64,000 nucleotides of DNA from Rhizomys pruinosus. Lineage: Eukaryota > Chordata > Mammalia > Rodentia > Spalacidae. Below the pieces are notes generated by a model, which saw nothing but the letters and a program-made list of their open reading frames with translations, was not told where the DNA came from and made no database searches. The stretch lies in the NCBI GenBank assembly GCA_009823505.1, contig VZQC01000258.1:1680036-1744035 (forward strand), given 5' to 3'. A program made the translations under genes and the position numbers. This document shows, in pieces, positions 23,182 to 33,293 of this stretch. How positions within the stretch are numbered: position 1 is the first letter of the stretch; the number at the start of each line of letters is the position of its first letter.

Positions 23182-25526
23182 CCCAGTTGTAAATATCTCT
23201 TGTGGAGTGGGATGCATATTGAAAGAACAACAACAGAAAGACTGCAGCAGAAAACTGGCTGAAATGGTGAATCTGGAGGGGTGGAAGGGTTGGGAGAAGG
23301 ACACGGGTCTATATTCGATTAATGTGTATTTAATTGATGTGAGTTCAACAAGTATCCAATTTTGCTCAGACTCTGTCCACAGGTTATATGGTGTTTTAGG
23401 ACTTAGTAAAAGTACATATGTGTATATTAAACAACATTGTTGTAAAGGTTTTGATAAAAACAGTAATGCATCTGAGTTAATTGGAAATATAAATTGTTGT
23501 TGTCCACATTTGTTTTACTTAAAATCTGTATAACAATAACTTTGGGATTGGCATATACAAATGTTTCTCTATAATTTTTCTGTTGTACAGTATCATCTTG
23601 TAGCATTCTTTTGCCTGTAGGATGATTTAATTAAAGGAATTAAGTTTGCTTCCCAAGTTAACGACATTCAGTCACCCAAAACAGCTTGGTTGAATTTGAT
23701 GAAATTTGTGCCTTGATTCCTGCCTATAGATATGTGTACCAAAACTGCCTTTTTTAGACTCATGGGTCAAAAAATAAAACCCTAAAATAAAAAGGGGGGA
23801 TACAGTTACATATGAAACCTTTTTGTCAAAAACTTTGCAATTTAGATCTTTAACTATGTGAAAAGATTTGTATGTTCCCACAGGTCAAAACATCACCAGT
23901 TTAACAGCTGAGAATGAAAATATACAGCTTTGCATTCTGTAGGATGTACAAGGAAGAGCCAGCAGAGAGGTTGTCCCATCGATACACTGAAAGGAAGAAA
24001 AGCCTCAGACTGCTACAGGCATCAAAACTCTCTGTGGATTCTATTTGTAGCAACTGTTTATAATGAGTCCTAATGAACCTTACCTTCTGGGTGCTGCAAA
24101 GTTTTAATATGAGAGACTTTCTTACCTCCTTTTCATAGAACAAGGTGATGAGGTCTTTCTCTAACTGTAAATTGGAGCCAACTGTTATAGAGGTAATCTC
24201 TTATAAAACTGGTAAAACTGCCTTCTTAATTGACTAATAGACATAGGAACTGTGAAAAGGATTATTCTCTATTCAGAACCAAATATTATACTAAAGTCTC
24301 TTTAAGCTGTGCATTTAAGAAAAATATATTAATACAGGAGAGCTCTGATATCAGAAATGGATTATTCTGCCAAGATGTTGGCCAGGGGATCCAAGCCCCC
24401 CCAAAAGGCAAAGGCTTCTTGCCTGTAAACTGGGATACCTACAAGAAGAGATGCGATAAGGCCCTGCTGTCGAAGACCTGATGTAAGCATGGGAAAGATG
24501 TATTGAGACCGCACTTGCAAGTGTACAGTTGGTCTCTGGAATACCAGAGAGTGTTACCAAAGGCCACTAAACCAATAAAGCAAATACTGGTCTCCTTGAG
24601 TCAAGCAAGACTTCTCCATCAGCATCAGCTACACCTCACCTGCCTGGAAATACTGTGCAGCAGTGGCAGCCATAAGTCTGTATATCCTAAATCTAATTGG
24701 CTATTAGCTCTCTCCTTGAAGGAATAACTCATGGATGATGCTCTAGTGGTTAGGAGATATTATAAGCCACAGTAAGACCTTGTCATCTTTTACAGAAAAA
24801 AAATGTAATTCATGGATTAGCATACCATCCAAACATGTGTGTCTATACCAAAGTAACCTACCATAATAATTAATACTGTTTAAATACCTATATATCTATA
24901 CGTGATAATCCATGATTATCACTTATAGCTAAAAAGTGAAAAAAAAAAACTGAGAGAAAGATGCAGGACAGTTATGGTCTGGGATGGGGTGGGCGTGAGG
25001 GGGGAAAGGGAAAGGGAAATATGCCTGATCTGAATTGGAAAATGATGTACAAAATGCACAAAGCATCAATAAAAATTAAATTAAAAAAAATAAATAAATA
25101 CCTATATATCTAATTGCTTGTGCTTCATTAGTAGGATTGAAAGGTTATTCCTGGACAAACTGTCAGCCCATGAAAGGAAACAGCCAGAATTGATCAGAGT
25201 CTAAAATGACATCTCCAGAGAAAGTAGACTGTGCTTCTCGTCCACCTGTGCCCCTTTTCAAAGCCTAGGGAACAATCTGCAGAAGAGGGGGAATGGTAGA
25301 ATGTAAGGGTTGCGATTTGGGCAAATGGTGAAACTACAGCAATATAGACTGGATGCTTATTTTATCAACTTGATTGTACATACAAACCCCCCCAGCTAGA
25401 TGGTGGGAGCCTTGGACTGTGTGGGTTTGGGCACAACTGCTTGCAAATTGGTTTTACATGAAGGAAGCTTGTACTCATAAATTATTACTTATTGTTAAAA
25501 AATGAAATAAAAGAAAGTATATAAAA

Positions 25527-25556
<30 letters not shown>
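23182..25556 (+). mobile_element. Long 3' tail of the full-length L1
   Basis: Collinear with the tail at 1163-3353, with only scattered substitutions and small indels seen by eye, plus one nested insertion at 24899-25094. It ends in an A-rich (AAAT)n run at 25521-25558. No supported coding function. Confidence 0.8.
24899..25094 (+). mobile_element. Short L1 3' end nested in the L1 tail
   Basis: A 196-bp 5'-truncated L1 end: 'gattatcacttatagctaaaa', G-rich tract, 'gatgtacaaaatgcac', AATAAAAA, A-rich tail. Direct repeats TAAATACCTATATATCTA at 24881-24898 and 25095-25112 (18 bp) flank it, so it is a later independent insertion. Confidence 0.9.
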
Positions 25557-25557
<1 letters not shown>

Positions 25558-25558
25558 A
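25521..25558. repeat. (AAAT)n microsatellite at L1 poly(A) end
   Basis: About eight AAAT units grown from the L1 poly(A) tail. A short antisense B1 scrap (cacgcaccaccacggccgg) follows at 25560-25579. Confidence 0.85.
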
Positions 25559-25589
25559 GGCACGCACCACCACGGCCGGCAAAAAAAAA

Positions 25590-25860
25590 ATTATTTGGGA
25601 TGGAGTCTGTTTGCTCCCTTTTCTTTGAAACACAGCTTAGAATTTACCATTTTGAAGAAGCTACACTGAGTTTTCACACGCAGTCTCAGTCTCATATTCG
25701 TTATTTATGCCAACAACCACATAAGCTGTAACTGAATGATCACATTTAATCATGAAAAACACAACTAAGAGAGTTTGCTCTTTTGGAAATATATACAATA
25801 AGTTTTAGAGAACTCAAGAAATTTTCTCATTCATGTATTTAGTGAATAATATTTTTAAAC
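25590..25860. other. Unassigned sequence
   Basis: No repeat or gene recognised. Confidence 0.4.
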
Positions 25861-25865
25861 TCCCC

Positions 25866-26021
25866 CTTTTTTTTCTTGAGACAGAGTCTCCCTGTAGCTA
25901 TAGCTGGCCTAGAACTCTGGAACTCACTATGTTGACCAGGCTGGCCTTGAACTCACAAAGATCCACTTGCCTCTGCCTCCCAAGTGCTAGGATTAAAGGC
26001 ATGTGCCACCACACCCAGCTG
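25866..26021 (-). mobile_element. B1 SINE
   Basis: Near-complete antisense B1: T-run, 'cttgagacagagtctccctg', 'ccaggctggccttgaactc', 'cctcccaagtgctaggatta', 'ccaccacacccagc'. It abuts the truncated L1 that follows. Confidence 0.93.
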
Positions 26022-27165
26022 GCTAAGAAACATTTTAAAAAGTGTTCAACACCACTAATAATTAAGGAAATGCCAATTAAAACCACTTTAAGATTTCATA
26101 TCACTCAGATAAGACTAGCTAAGATCAAGAAAACAAAAGACACCAAACACTGGAGAGGATGTGAGGGAAGGGGAACACTCATTCACTGTTGGTAGGGTTG
26201 TAAACTTGTACAACCACTATGGAAAGCAGTGTGGAGAACCCTTAAGAGATTCAAAATGAGCCTACCACCTGACCCAGCCATACCACTCCTGAGTATATAC
26301 CCACAAGACTCATCCTACTGCAAAAATACATGCACATCTATGTATATTGCAGCTCTCTTCACAATAGCAAAGAGCTGGAACCAATCCAAATGTCCCTCAA
26401 CTGATGAGTGGATAAAAAAAATGTGGTACATCTACACAATGGAATTCTACGCAGCAATAAAGAAAGATGACATCATGAACTTTGTAGGTAAATGGGTGGA
26501 ACTAGAAGACATTATGCTAAATGAAGTAACATAGTCCCAGAAAAACAAATGACAAATGGTATCCCTTATCTGTGGATGCTAGCGAGAAATACCTAGTAGT
26601 AAGGCAAACTGAGCAATGTGTGTGCATATATATAATTTTCTTTTACCTGAAAGCAACTGTGCCATTATAATATGAATAGCTTAATGGGATCTAGAACTAA
26701 CCTACCACATATTTTCAGACTTTGTAATTGTGGTATACGGGGGGAAGATATGTATGCATACTTTAGAGTAATATAAAATTAACAGGGAAAAATGTGAATT
26801 CCAATTCCTATAAAAATATAAATTCCAATATTTTGGAATTAATATATAGTTTACTTTCAGATGTCATAATTTTGGTATGCAAGTAAAAACCATACATGCA
26901 TATTTTGGAGCAATACAAATTGGAGGGAACAACAACAAAAACACTGGGTCAAAGAACTGAATGAAACAGTAAACTTCAGCCCAAAACAATAAACCTCTGC
27001 ATAGAATAACATTTAAAAGACTGAAAAAAAAAAGATGCAAGACATGTATGGCAAAATGCATGAACTCAGGTGGGTTGTGGGGCATGGAAAAGGAAATGAG
27101 TCTAAAATCGGACTGAGAAATATGGTATCAAATGCAAAAAAACTTCAACAAAAACACATAAAAAT
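26022..27165 (+). mobile_element. 5'-truncated L1 with short 3' UTR
   Basis: Contains the last ~560 bp of ORF2 (broken by a frameshift near 26200 and a TAG at 26532) up to the canonical stop near 26582, then a ~580-bp 3' UTR of the short type, ending in an A-rich stretch near 27160. The C-terminal Cys motif is altered (first Cys of C-x3-C changed to His). Confidence 0.85.
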
Positions 27166-27564
27166 ACTAAGTATATATGTAAGACATCTATGGAGCATCA
27201 GGGTAGTACATATTGTATAGGTTGCACTGAGTTTCAGGAATAAATCTTAAAATCTGAATGGTAGAATTTATTCCATTTTCATGATTACAGACATAGGACA
27301 GGGCAAACAATTAAAAACAAATAAGCACCTTTTCCCCATTTAACCAGATGCATTTTGTCTTTTTATAATGCGATACAGACTGATTTAATTCATTACGTTC
27401 AGTTGAAAGTTGCAACAGCAATTCTGTAATTTAGGTGGTAATTCCACAGCCATTATGAACCATGCTGTGAGTGCTGACGTGATTTCATGTCTGTTAAGTG
27501 TTCACATGTTAATCCAATCTTGTTAAGGCAGAGCTAATAAAGGCTGTCTTTCTCAGATGGCAGG
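27166..27564. other. Unassigned sequence
   Basis: No recognised repeat or gene. Confidence 0.4.
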
Positions 27565-27712
27565 AATTTTGCAGGTAAGTGGATGGAGCTCGAAGTCATT
27601 ATGCTGAGTGAAGTAACACAGTGCCAGAAAAACAAACGGTGAATGTTTTTCCTCATTTGTGGATGCTAACACCAAACCACCCAGATGAAAGGCAAGCTGA
27701 ACAACATTATTT

Positions 27713-27754
<42 letters not shown>

Positions 27755-28078
27755 CTGTTTATCTGAAAGCAACTATGTTGTTATACTGTGAATCTCTCAA
27801 TGGGCTCTAGAATCCACCCACCACTTATTTTCAGACTCTAATTACTTTATATGGGTGGAGAGTATGTATCCATATTTTAGAGTAATATAAAACTAATGGA
27901 AGAAAATGTGAATTCCTAAGCATAAAAAAGAAAAAGACTGAGAGAAAGATGCAGGACAGTTATGGCAGAATGCATGATCTAGGCTGAGATGGGGGGAAGA
28001 GAAAGGGGAATATGCCTGAACTGAATTGAAAAATGATGTATGAAATACACAAAACATCAATAAAAGCACAAAAAAAGA
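27565..28078 (+). mobile_element. 5'-truncated L1 (ORF2 end plus short 3' UTR)
   Basis: Starts in the last ~30 codons of ORF2 ('tttgcaggtaagtggatgga'). The 3' UTR holds a (TA)n run at 27715-27751, then the common ending 'gagagaaagatgcaggacag', purine-rich tract, 'gatgtatgaaatacac' and AATAAAAG. Confidence 0.85.
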
Positions 28079-28175
28079 TTATAGAAGAAAACTTCCCTCA
28101 ATGAATGAAAGAAATACTTATATAATCAAGAAGCACACAGAGCCTCATTTAGACATGACCAGAACAGGAATTTAA
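28079..28175 (+). pseudogene. Old L1 ORF1 fragment
   Basis: Resembles the 'gaaaacttccc...atacaagaagcacacag' part of rodent L1 ORF1. About 95 bp, too short and diverged to assign a subfamily. Confidence 0.45.
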
Positions 28176-28374
28176 AAAATCTTTCTCTTTGCTAACCCAG
28201 GCCACCAGCAATTATAATGGTTACTATATAAAAATACAACTGTGTTCCCAAGCATTGATTAAGACGGTTGTGTCCAGATCCCTTTTCAGAGCATTTGTTG
28301 CCTTCCTTGGTGTTGAGAGGTTCCTGCCTCCCATCACCAGCCTCGCAACCCTAGGTATGGCAGTCGTGGTGGAC

Positions 28375-28726
28375 TTGGCTTGACTTCTGGGTGCAAGGAG
28401 GGAAGTGCAAAGGAGCAGAGGACAGTCCCCAGAATGGCAAATGAAGCTGAGCTGATCCGAAAGAAAGATCCAGGAGTTGCGTCAGTCAGCAAAACTCATT
28501 TATTACAGGGGTTTTAAGCACTTATATAGAGTTTTTGTAGGCTCTTTGACCAGGAAATGGGCAGGACAGAGGGGAAGCCTACCTGCCTTCTGCTAATGGC
28601 TTTTATGGCAGGAATACCACAGCCCTCCACTATCCCACCCACCCCCATTAACTTATGGCTTGCACCATTTGCCTCCAAAGTACAGGGCATACATGACTCA
28701 GGAGAGATAAGCTTAAAAATGCTACA
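28375..28726 (-). mobile_element. ERV LTR (right-to-left), U3/R/U5 part, split by L1
   Basis: On the minus strand there is a TATA box (TATATAAG, 28523-28530) and, ~20 bp downstream, AATAAA (28499-28504), then a U5-like segment to about 28375: the layout of a retroviral LTR. It continues at 33112-33293 across an inserted L1, since the 10-bp repeat AAATGCTACA occurs at both junctions. ERV class is uncertain (ERVK/IAP-like layout), and the left end is not fixed. Confidence 0.55.
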
Positions 28727-29030
28727 TTGAGTGCACAGAGCTTAGACCAGGTATTTCCCAGAACCACCTGAAGCAAAGGTAGGACTTGGGTATTTCAGCC
28801 AGGAGGATTGCTTGATTCGATTCAATAGAATTTGGTTTGATTCAATTGTCTTGTGTGGCTGTAGGGGAGGAGTTGTCCTGCTAACTGGTATAAAACATGG
28901 GCCTGTGAGATTTGAGTGCACAGAGCTTAGATTGGGGATTTCCCAGGACCACCTGAAGCAGAAGTAAGAGCTGGGAGTTTCAGCCAGGCAGAATTGTTTG
29001 GTTTGGTTCAATCGTCTTTGTTCTTTGATG
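28727..29030 (+). promoter_or_regulatory. L1 5' UTR with tandem monomers (185-bp type)
   Basis: The unit 'gagtgcacagagcttaga' starts at 28729 and again at 28914 (period 185 bp). Each copy contains 'accacctgaagca' and 'tttcagccagg'. A TATA-like 'ggtataaaacatggg' lies at about 28888. This monomer differs in sequence and length from the 250-bp type at 16.9 kb and matches the antisense element at 37.1-37.3 kb. Confidence 0.75.
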
Positions 29031-29149
29031 ACATAAACATGATGAAAGAATACATATCCGGAAAACCAACCCTTCAGAGAATACTTGAAGCAATTCAAAG
29101 GACAGAAGAAAGGAGCAACTATCCCCAGGCACCTAGAAAGAGAAATTAA
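29031..29149 (+). pseudogene. L1 ORF1 remnant (C-terminal ~39 codons)
   Basis: Only the end of ORF1 remains, joined directly to the 5' UTR. About 1.3 kb of tether and ORF1 (equivalent to 17200-18555 in the other copy) is missing. The surviving frame ends in the normal Arg-Lys-Arg-Asn terminus and TAA. Confidence 0.85.
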
Positions 29150-29193
29150 TAAAACCATACCTGCAGAAGTAGAAACCTAAACCAAAAGCATAA

Positions 29194-32100
29194 ATGGATA
29201 ATAAGGTGAAAGGAAGCAACACAAATCTACCAGTTATAACCTTAAATATTAATGGAGTAAACTCCCCAATCAAAAGACATAGACTGGGAGATTGGATTAG
29301 GAAACAGAACCCATCGATATGCTGTCTACAAGAAGTGCATCTTACCTTCAAAGATAGGCAACACCTTAAAGTGAAAGGATGGAAAAAAATATTCCAAGAA
29401 AATGGTACCAAAAAGAAAGCAGGTGTTGCTATTTTAATATCAAAGAAAATCAGAAGAGACAAAGAACGCCATTACATTTTTATTAAAGAAACAATTGGCC
29501 ATGAGGATTTCGCAATTATGAATATATGTGCACCAAACTCTGGTGCACCAAACTTTATAAGGTCAATTCTCCAGGACCACAAGGCACAGATTAACCCCAG
29601 TACACTCACAGTAGGGGACTTCAATACCCCACTGAGCCCTTTGGACAGGTCAACAGGACAAAGAATAAACAGAGAGACATCTGAACTGAATGATATGATA
29701 CACCAAACAGACCTCACAGACATCTACCGAATATTCCACCCTGATACCAAAGAATACATTCTACTCAGCACCCCATGGAACATTCTCCAAAATTGAATAC
29801 ATACTGGGACACAGAAGAAACGTCCACAAATACAAAAATATTGAGATAATTTAATGCATTCTACCAGACCACAATGCAATAAAGCTCACTATCAACAACA
29901 GGATAAGCCCTACTATCTACAAGAACACATGGAGACAAAAACAACACACAATTGAATAATTAATGGGTCAAGGAAGAGATAAAGAAAGAAATAAAAGCAT
30001 TCCTGGAACTGAATGACAATGATAATACAACACAACCAAACCTATGGGATATTTTAAGAGCAGTCCTAAGAGGGAGGTTGATAGCCCTGGGTGCCTAGGT
30101 TAGAAAAACAAAAAGAGCACATGTGAACAATCTAACACTACAGCTAAAAACACTTGAGAGACAAAAGCAGATGAACCATAAATGCAACAGATAGGAAGAA
30201 ATAACAAAAATCAGAGCAGAAATCAATGAAATAGAAACAAAGAAAACAATACAAAGAAAAAAAATCAATGAATCCAAAAGTTCGTTCTTTGAGAGAATAA
30301 ACAAGATAGCCCAGTTAACCAAAAGAAAGAAGGAACAACTTCAAATCAATAAAATCTGTGATGAAAGGTGAAATATCACAACAGACAATGAAAAGATCCA
30401 GAAAATCATATGGGAATACTTCAAAAACCTATACTCTACTAAGTCTGAAAACCTAGAAGAAATGCATGAATATCTGAAATCCTGGGAATCACCAAAGCTC
30501 AACCAAGAAGAGATCAACAGCTTAAACAGACACATAATTTATGAAGAAATTACAGATGTAATAAGAAACCTCCCAACTAAAAAAAGCCCAGGCCCAGACG
30601 GTTTCATAGCAGAATTCTATAAAACATTTCAAAAAGACCTACAACCGTTATTACTGAAATTGTTTAGAAGGATACAGAGGGAATTCTTCCAAATTCCTTC
30701 TATGAAGCCAGCATCACGCTATTACCAAAACCAGGCAAAGATACAACCAAAAAGGAGAACTATAGACCCATCTCATTAGTAAACACAGATGCAAAACTTC
30801 TAAACAGGATACTTGCAAATCGCATACAGACCCACATAAAGAAGATCATCCATCATGACCAAGTTGGATTCATACCAGAGATGCAGGGATGGTTCAACAT
30901 ACAAAAATCAATAAACATCATCAAGCACATGAATGGACTGAAAGAAAAAAAAACACACCATCATCTCAATTGATGCTGAAAAAGGTTTTGACAAAATCCA
31001 ACATCCCTTCATGCTTAAAGTCCTGGAGGGAATTGGATTGGAGGGATCATTCCTCAATGTAATCAAAGCCATATACAGGAAAACCACAGCCAATATCATC
31101 CTAAATGGGGAAATGACAGAAACATTCCTTTTAAAGGTAGGAACTCGGCAAGGCTGCCCCCTGTCACCACTCCTCTTCAATATAGTGCTGGAAACTCTTG
31201 CTAGAACAATAAGACAAGAAAAGGAAATTAAAGGAGTACTAATTGGAAAAGAGGAAGTCAAGCTGTCCCTATTTGGTGATGATATGATTGTTTACTTAAG
31301 GGATGCTAAAAACTCCACCAGGAAACTCCTAGAAACAATTAACAGCTTCAGCAAAGTGGCAGGATACAAAATTAACCTAGAAAAAAAATCAATGGCCTTT
31401 CTTTACGCCAAGAACAAGCAACTGGAGAAGGAATTCAAGGAGACTTTCCCACTCAAAATAGCCTCAAAAACAATAAAGTACCTAGGAACAAACCTAACCA
31501 AAGACATCAAAGATCTCTACAACAAAAATTTAAACCCTTAAAGAAGGAAATTGAAGAAGACATCAGAAGATGGTAAAACCTCCCATGCTCATCGATTGAG
31601 AAAATGAATATAGAAAAAATGTCCATTCTACCCAAACTCTTGTACAAATTTAATGCAAACCCAATCAAAATCCACAAGTTTCTTCACAGGCTTGGGAAAA
31701 AAAGTCCTTAATTTCATTTGGAACAAAAAAGACCCGGGATAGACAAAGCAACCCTGAGTGAAAAGAGCAATACAGGGGGGGGATCTCTATACCAGACTTC
31801 AAACTATATTACAGGGCTATAGTCATAAAAACAGCCTGGTACTGGCACAAAAACAGACCTGTTGACAAATGGAACAAAACTGAAGATCCAAACCTGAGCA
31901 CATACAATTTCAGCCACCTCATATTTGACAAGGGAGCGAAGAAGACACAATGGAGAAAACACAGCATATTCAGCAAGTGGTGTTGGCAAAATTGGATCAC
32001 CACTTGTAGAAGAATGAAATTAAACCCCTACCTCTCGCCCTGTACAAAAGTCAACTCCAGATGGATTAAAGACCTCAACGTGAAACCCCACACTGTGAAG

Positions 32101-32992
32101 GCGATAGAAGAAAAAGTTGGCAGCAGACTACAAGACATAGGCATAGGAAAAGACTTCCTAAATCAGACAGCAGCTGCACAAGAATAAAGGTCGACAGTTG
32201 AGAGACGGGACCTCATTAAACTCAAAAGCTTCTGTACATCAAAAGAAACAATCAAGGAAGTGAAGAGAAAAGCCACAGAGTAGGAGGAAACCTTCACTGC
32301 AGATATATCTGACAAAGCATTGATTTCCAGAATATATAAACTATGCAAAAAACAAGAAAGAAAACAAATGACCAACTCAAAAGATGGAGCAAAGAGCCGA
32401 ACAGAGACTTCACAAGAGAGGAATTAGAGATGGCTGAGAAACATCATAAGAAGTGTTCAATGTCACTAATAATTAAGCAAAAGCACATTAAAACCACTTT
32501 ACGATATCATCTTACTCCAATAAGACTGGCTAGGATCAAGAGAAAAAATGATACCAAGTGCTGGAGAGGTTGTGGGCAAGGGGAACACACATCCATTGCT
32601 GGTGGGAATGTAAACTTGTACAGCTACTATGGAAAGCAGTGTGGAGAACCCTTGGAAGACTTGGAATGAACTTGCCACCTGACCCAGCCATACCACTCCT
32701 GGGTCTGTACCCACAAGACTTATCTTACTGCAGAGATGCATGTACAGCCATGTTTATTGCAGCTCTCTTCACAATAGCAAGGAGCTGGAACCAACCCAAG
32801 TGCCCCTCAACTGACGAGTGGATAAAGAAAATGTGGTACATCTACACAATGGAATTCTATGTAGCACTAAAGAAAGACGACATGATTAACTTTGCAGATA
32901 AATGGTTGGAGCTAGAAGATATCATGCTGAGTGAAGTAACACAGTCCCAGAAAAACAAACAACAAATGGTATCCCTCATCTGTGAATGCTAG
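29194..32992 (+). pseudogene. L1 ORF2 (broken)
   Basis: The endonuclease part 29194-29796 keeps N-I-N-G, C-L-Q-E and G-D-F-N but has lost ~10 codons after A-I-L-I-S, and frameshifts before the S-K-I-D motif. The RT pieces are 30462-30779 and 31011-31541 with F-G-D-D-M-I intact (about 31275). Frameshifts lie near 30680, 30955 and 31540. The C-terminal part is open at 32558-32992, ends at the canonical TAG, and holds a recognisable Cys-rich motif. ~3.8 kb, full length. Confidence 0.92.
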
Positions 32993-33101
32993 CACCAATT
33001 ACCTAATTGTGTGGCAAACTGAGCAACAACGATGTGATATGAAAACAACTGTGCTCTTATACTATAGAACCCTTTAAAAAAATAAACAAAGGGAAAAAAA
33101 G
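32993..33101 (+). mobile_element. L1 3' UTR, very short, to poly(A)
   Basis: About 100 bp after the stop, ending in AATAAACAAAGGGAAAAAAA. The repeat AAATGCTACA at 33102-33111 matches 28717-28726, so this L1 insertion occupies 28727-33101. The RNA was apparently polyadenylated early or the tail was lost before insertion. Confidence 0.85.
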
Positions 33102-33111
33102 AAATGCTACA

Positions 33112-33293
33112 CTTTAAGCTACACTCCCCTAGGGGTTGACCTGCAGGTGCAATATGATGAATGGGATTGGCTCCCATCTCCGGCCAGCCTTCTAGGTTTT
33201 CAGGGTAAGGAGCCAGCCCTCATGTACTCAGTCATAAGGAATTTATCTGGCCCCAAGCATTAGCTCCCTGAGAGAAAAAACAGGTCTTAACCA
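33112..33293 (-). mobile_element. U3 part of the split ERV LTR
   Basis: Continues the LTR at 28375-28726 beyond the L1 insertion. On the minus strand it starts near 33293 with TGGTTAAGACCTG. Inference rests on the L1 target duplication rather than on a family match. Confidence 0.5.

Noticed and set aside
29005..29060. Splicing as the cause of the 5' UTR-ORF1 junction
   Set aside because: Sister copies do not show an AG just before the acceptor-side position, and the donor side is weak; deletion fits better, though I cannot exclude it.
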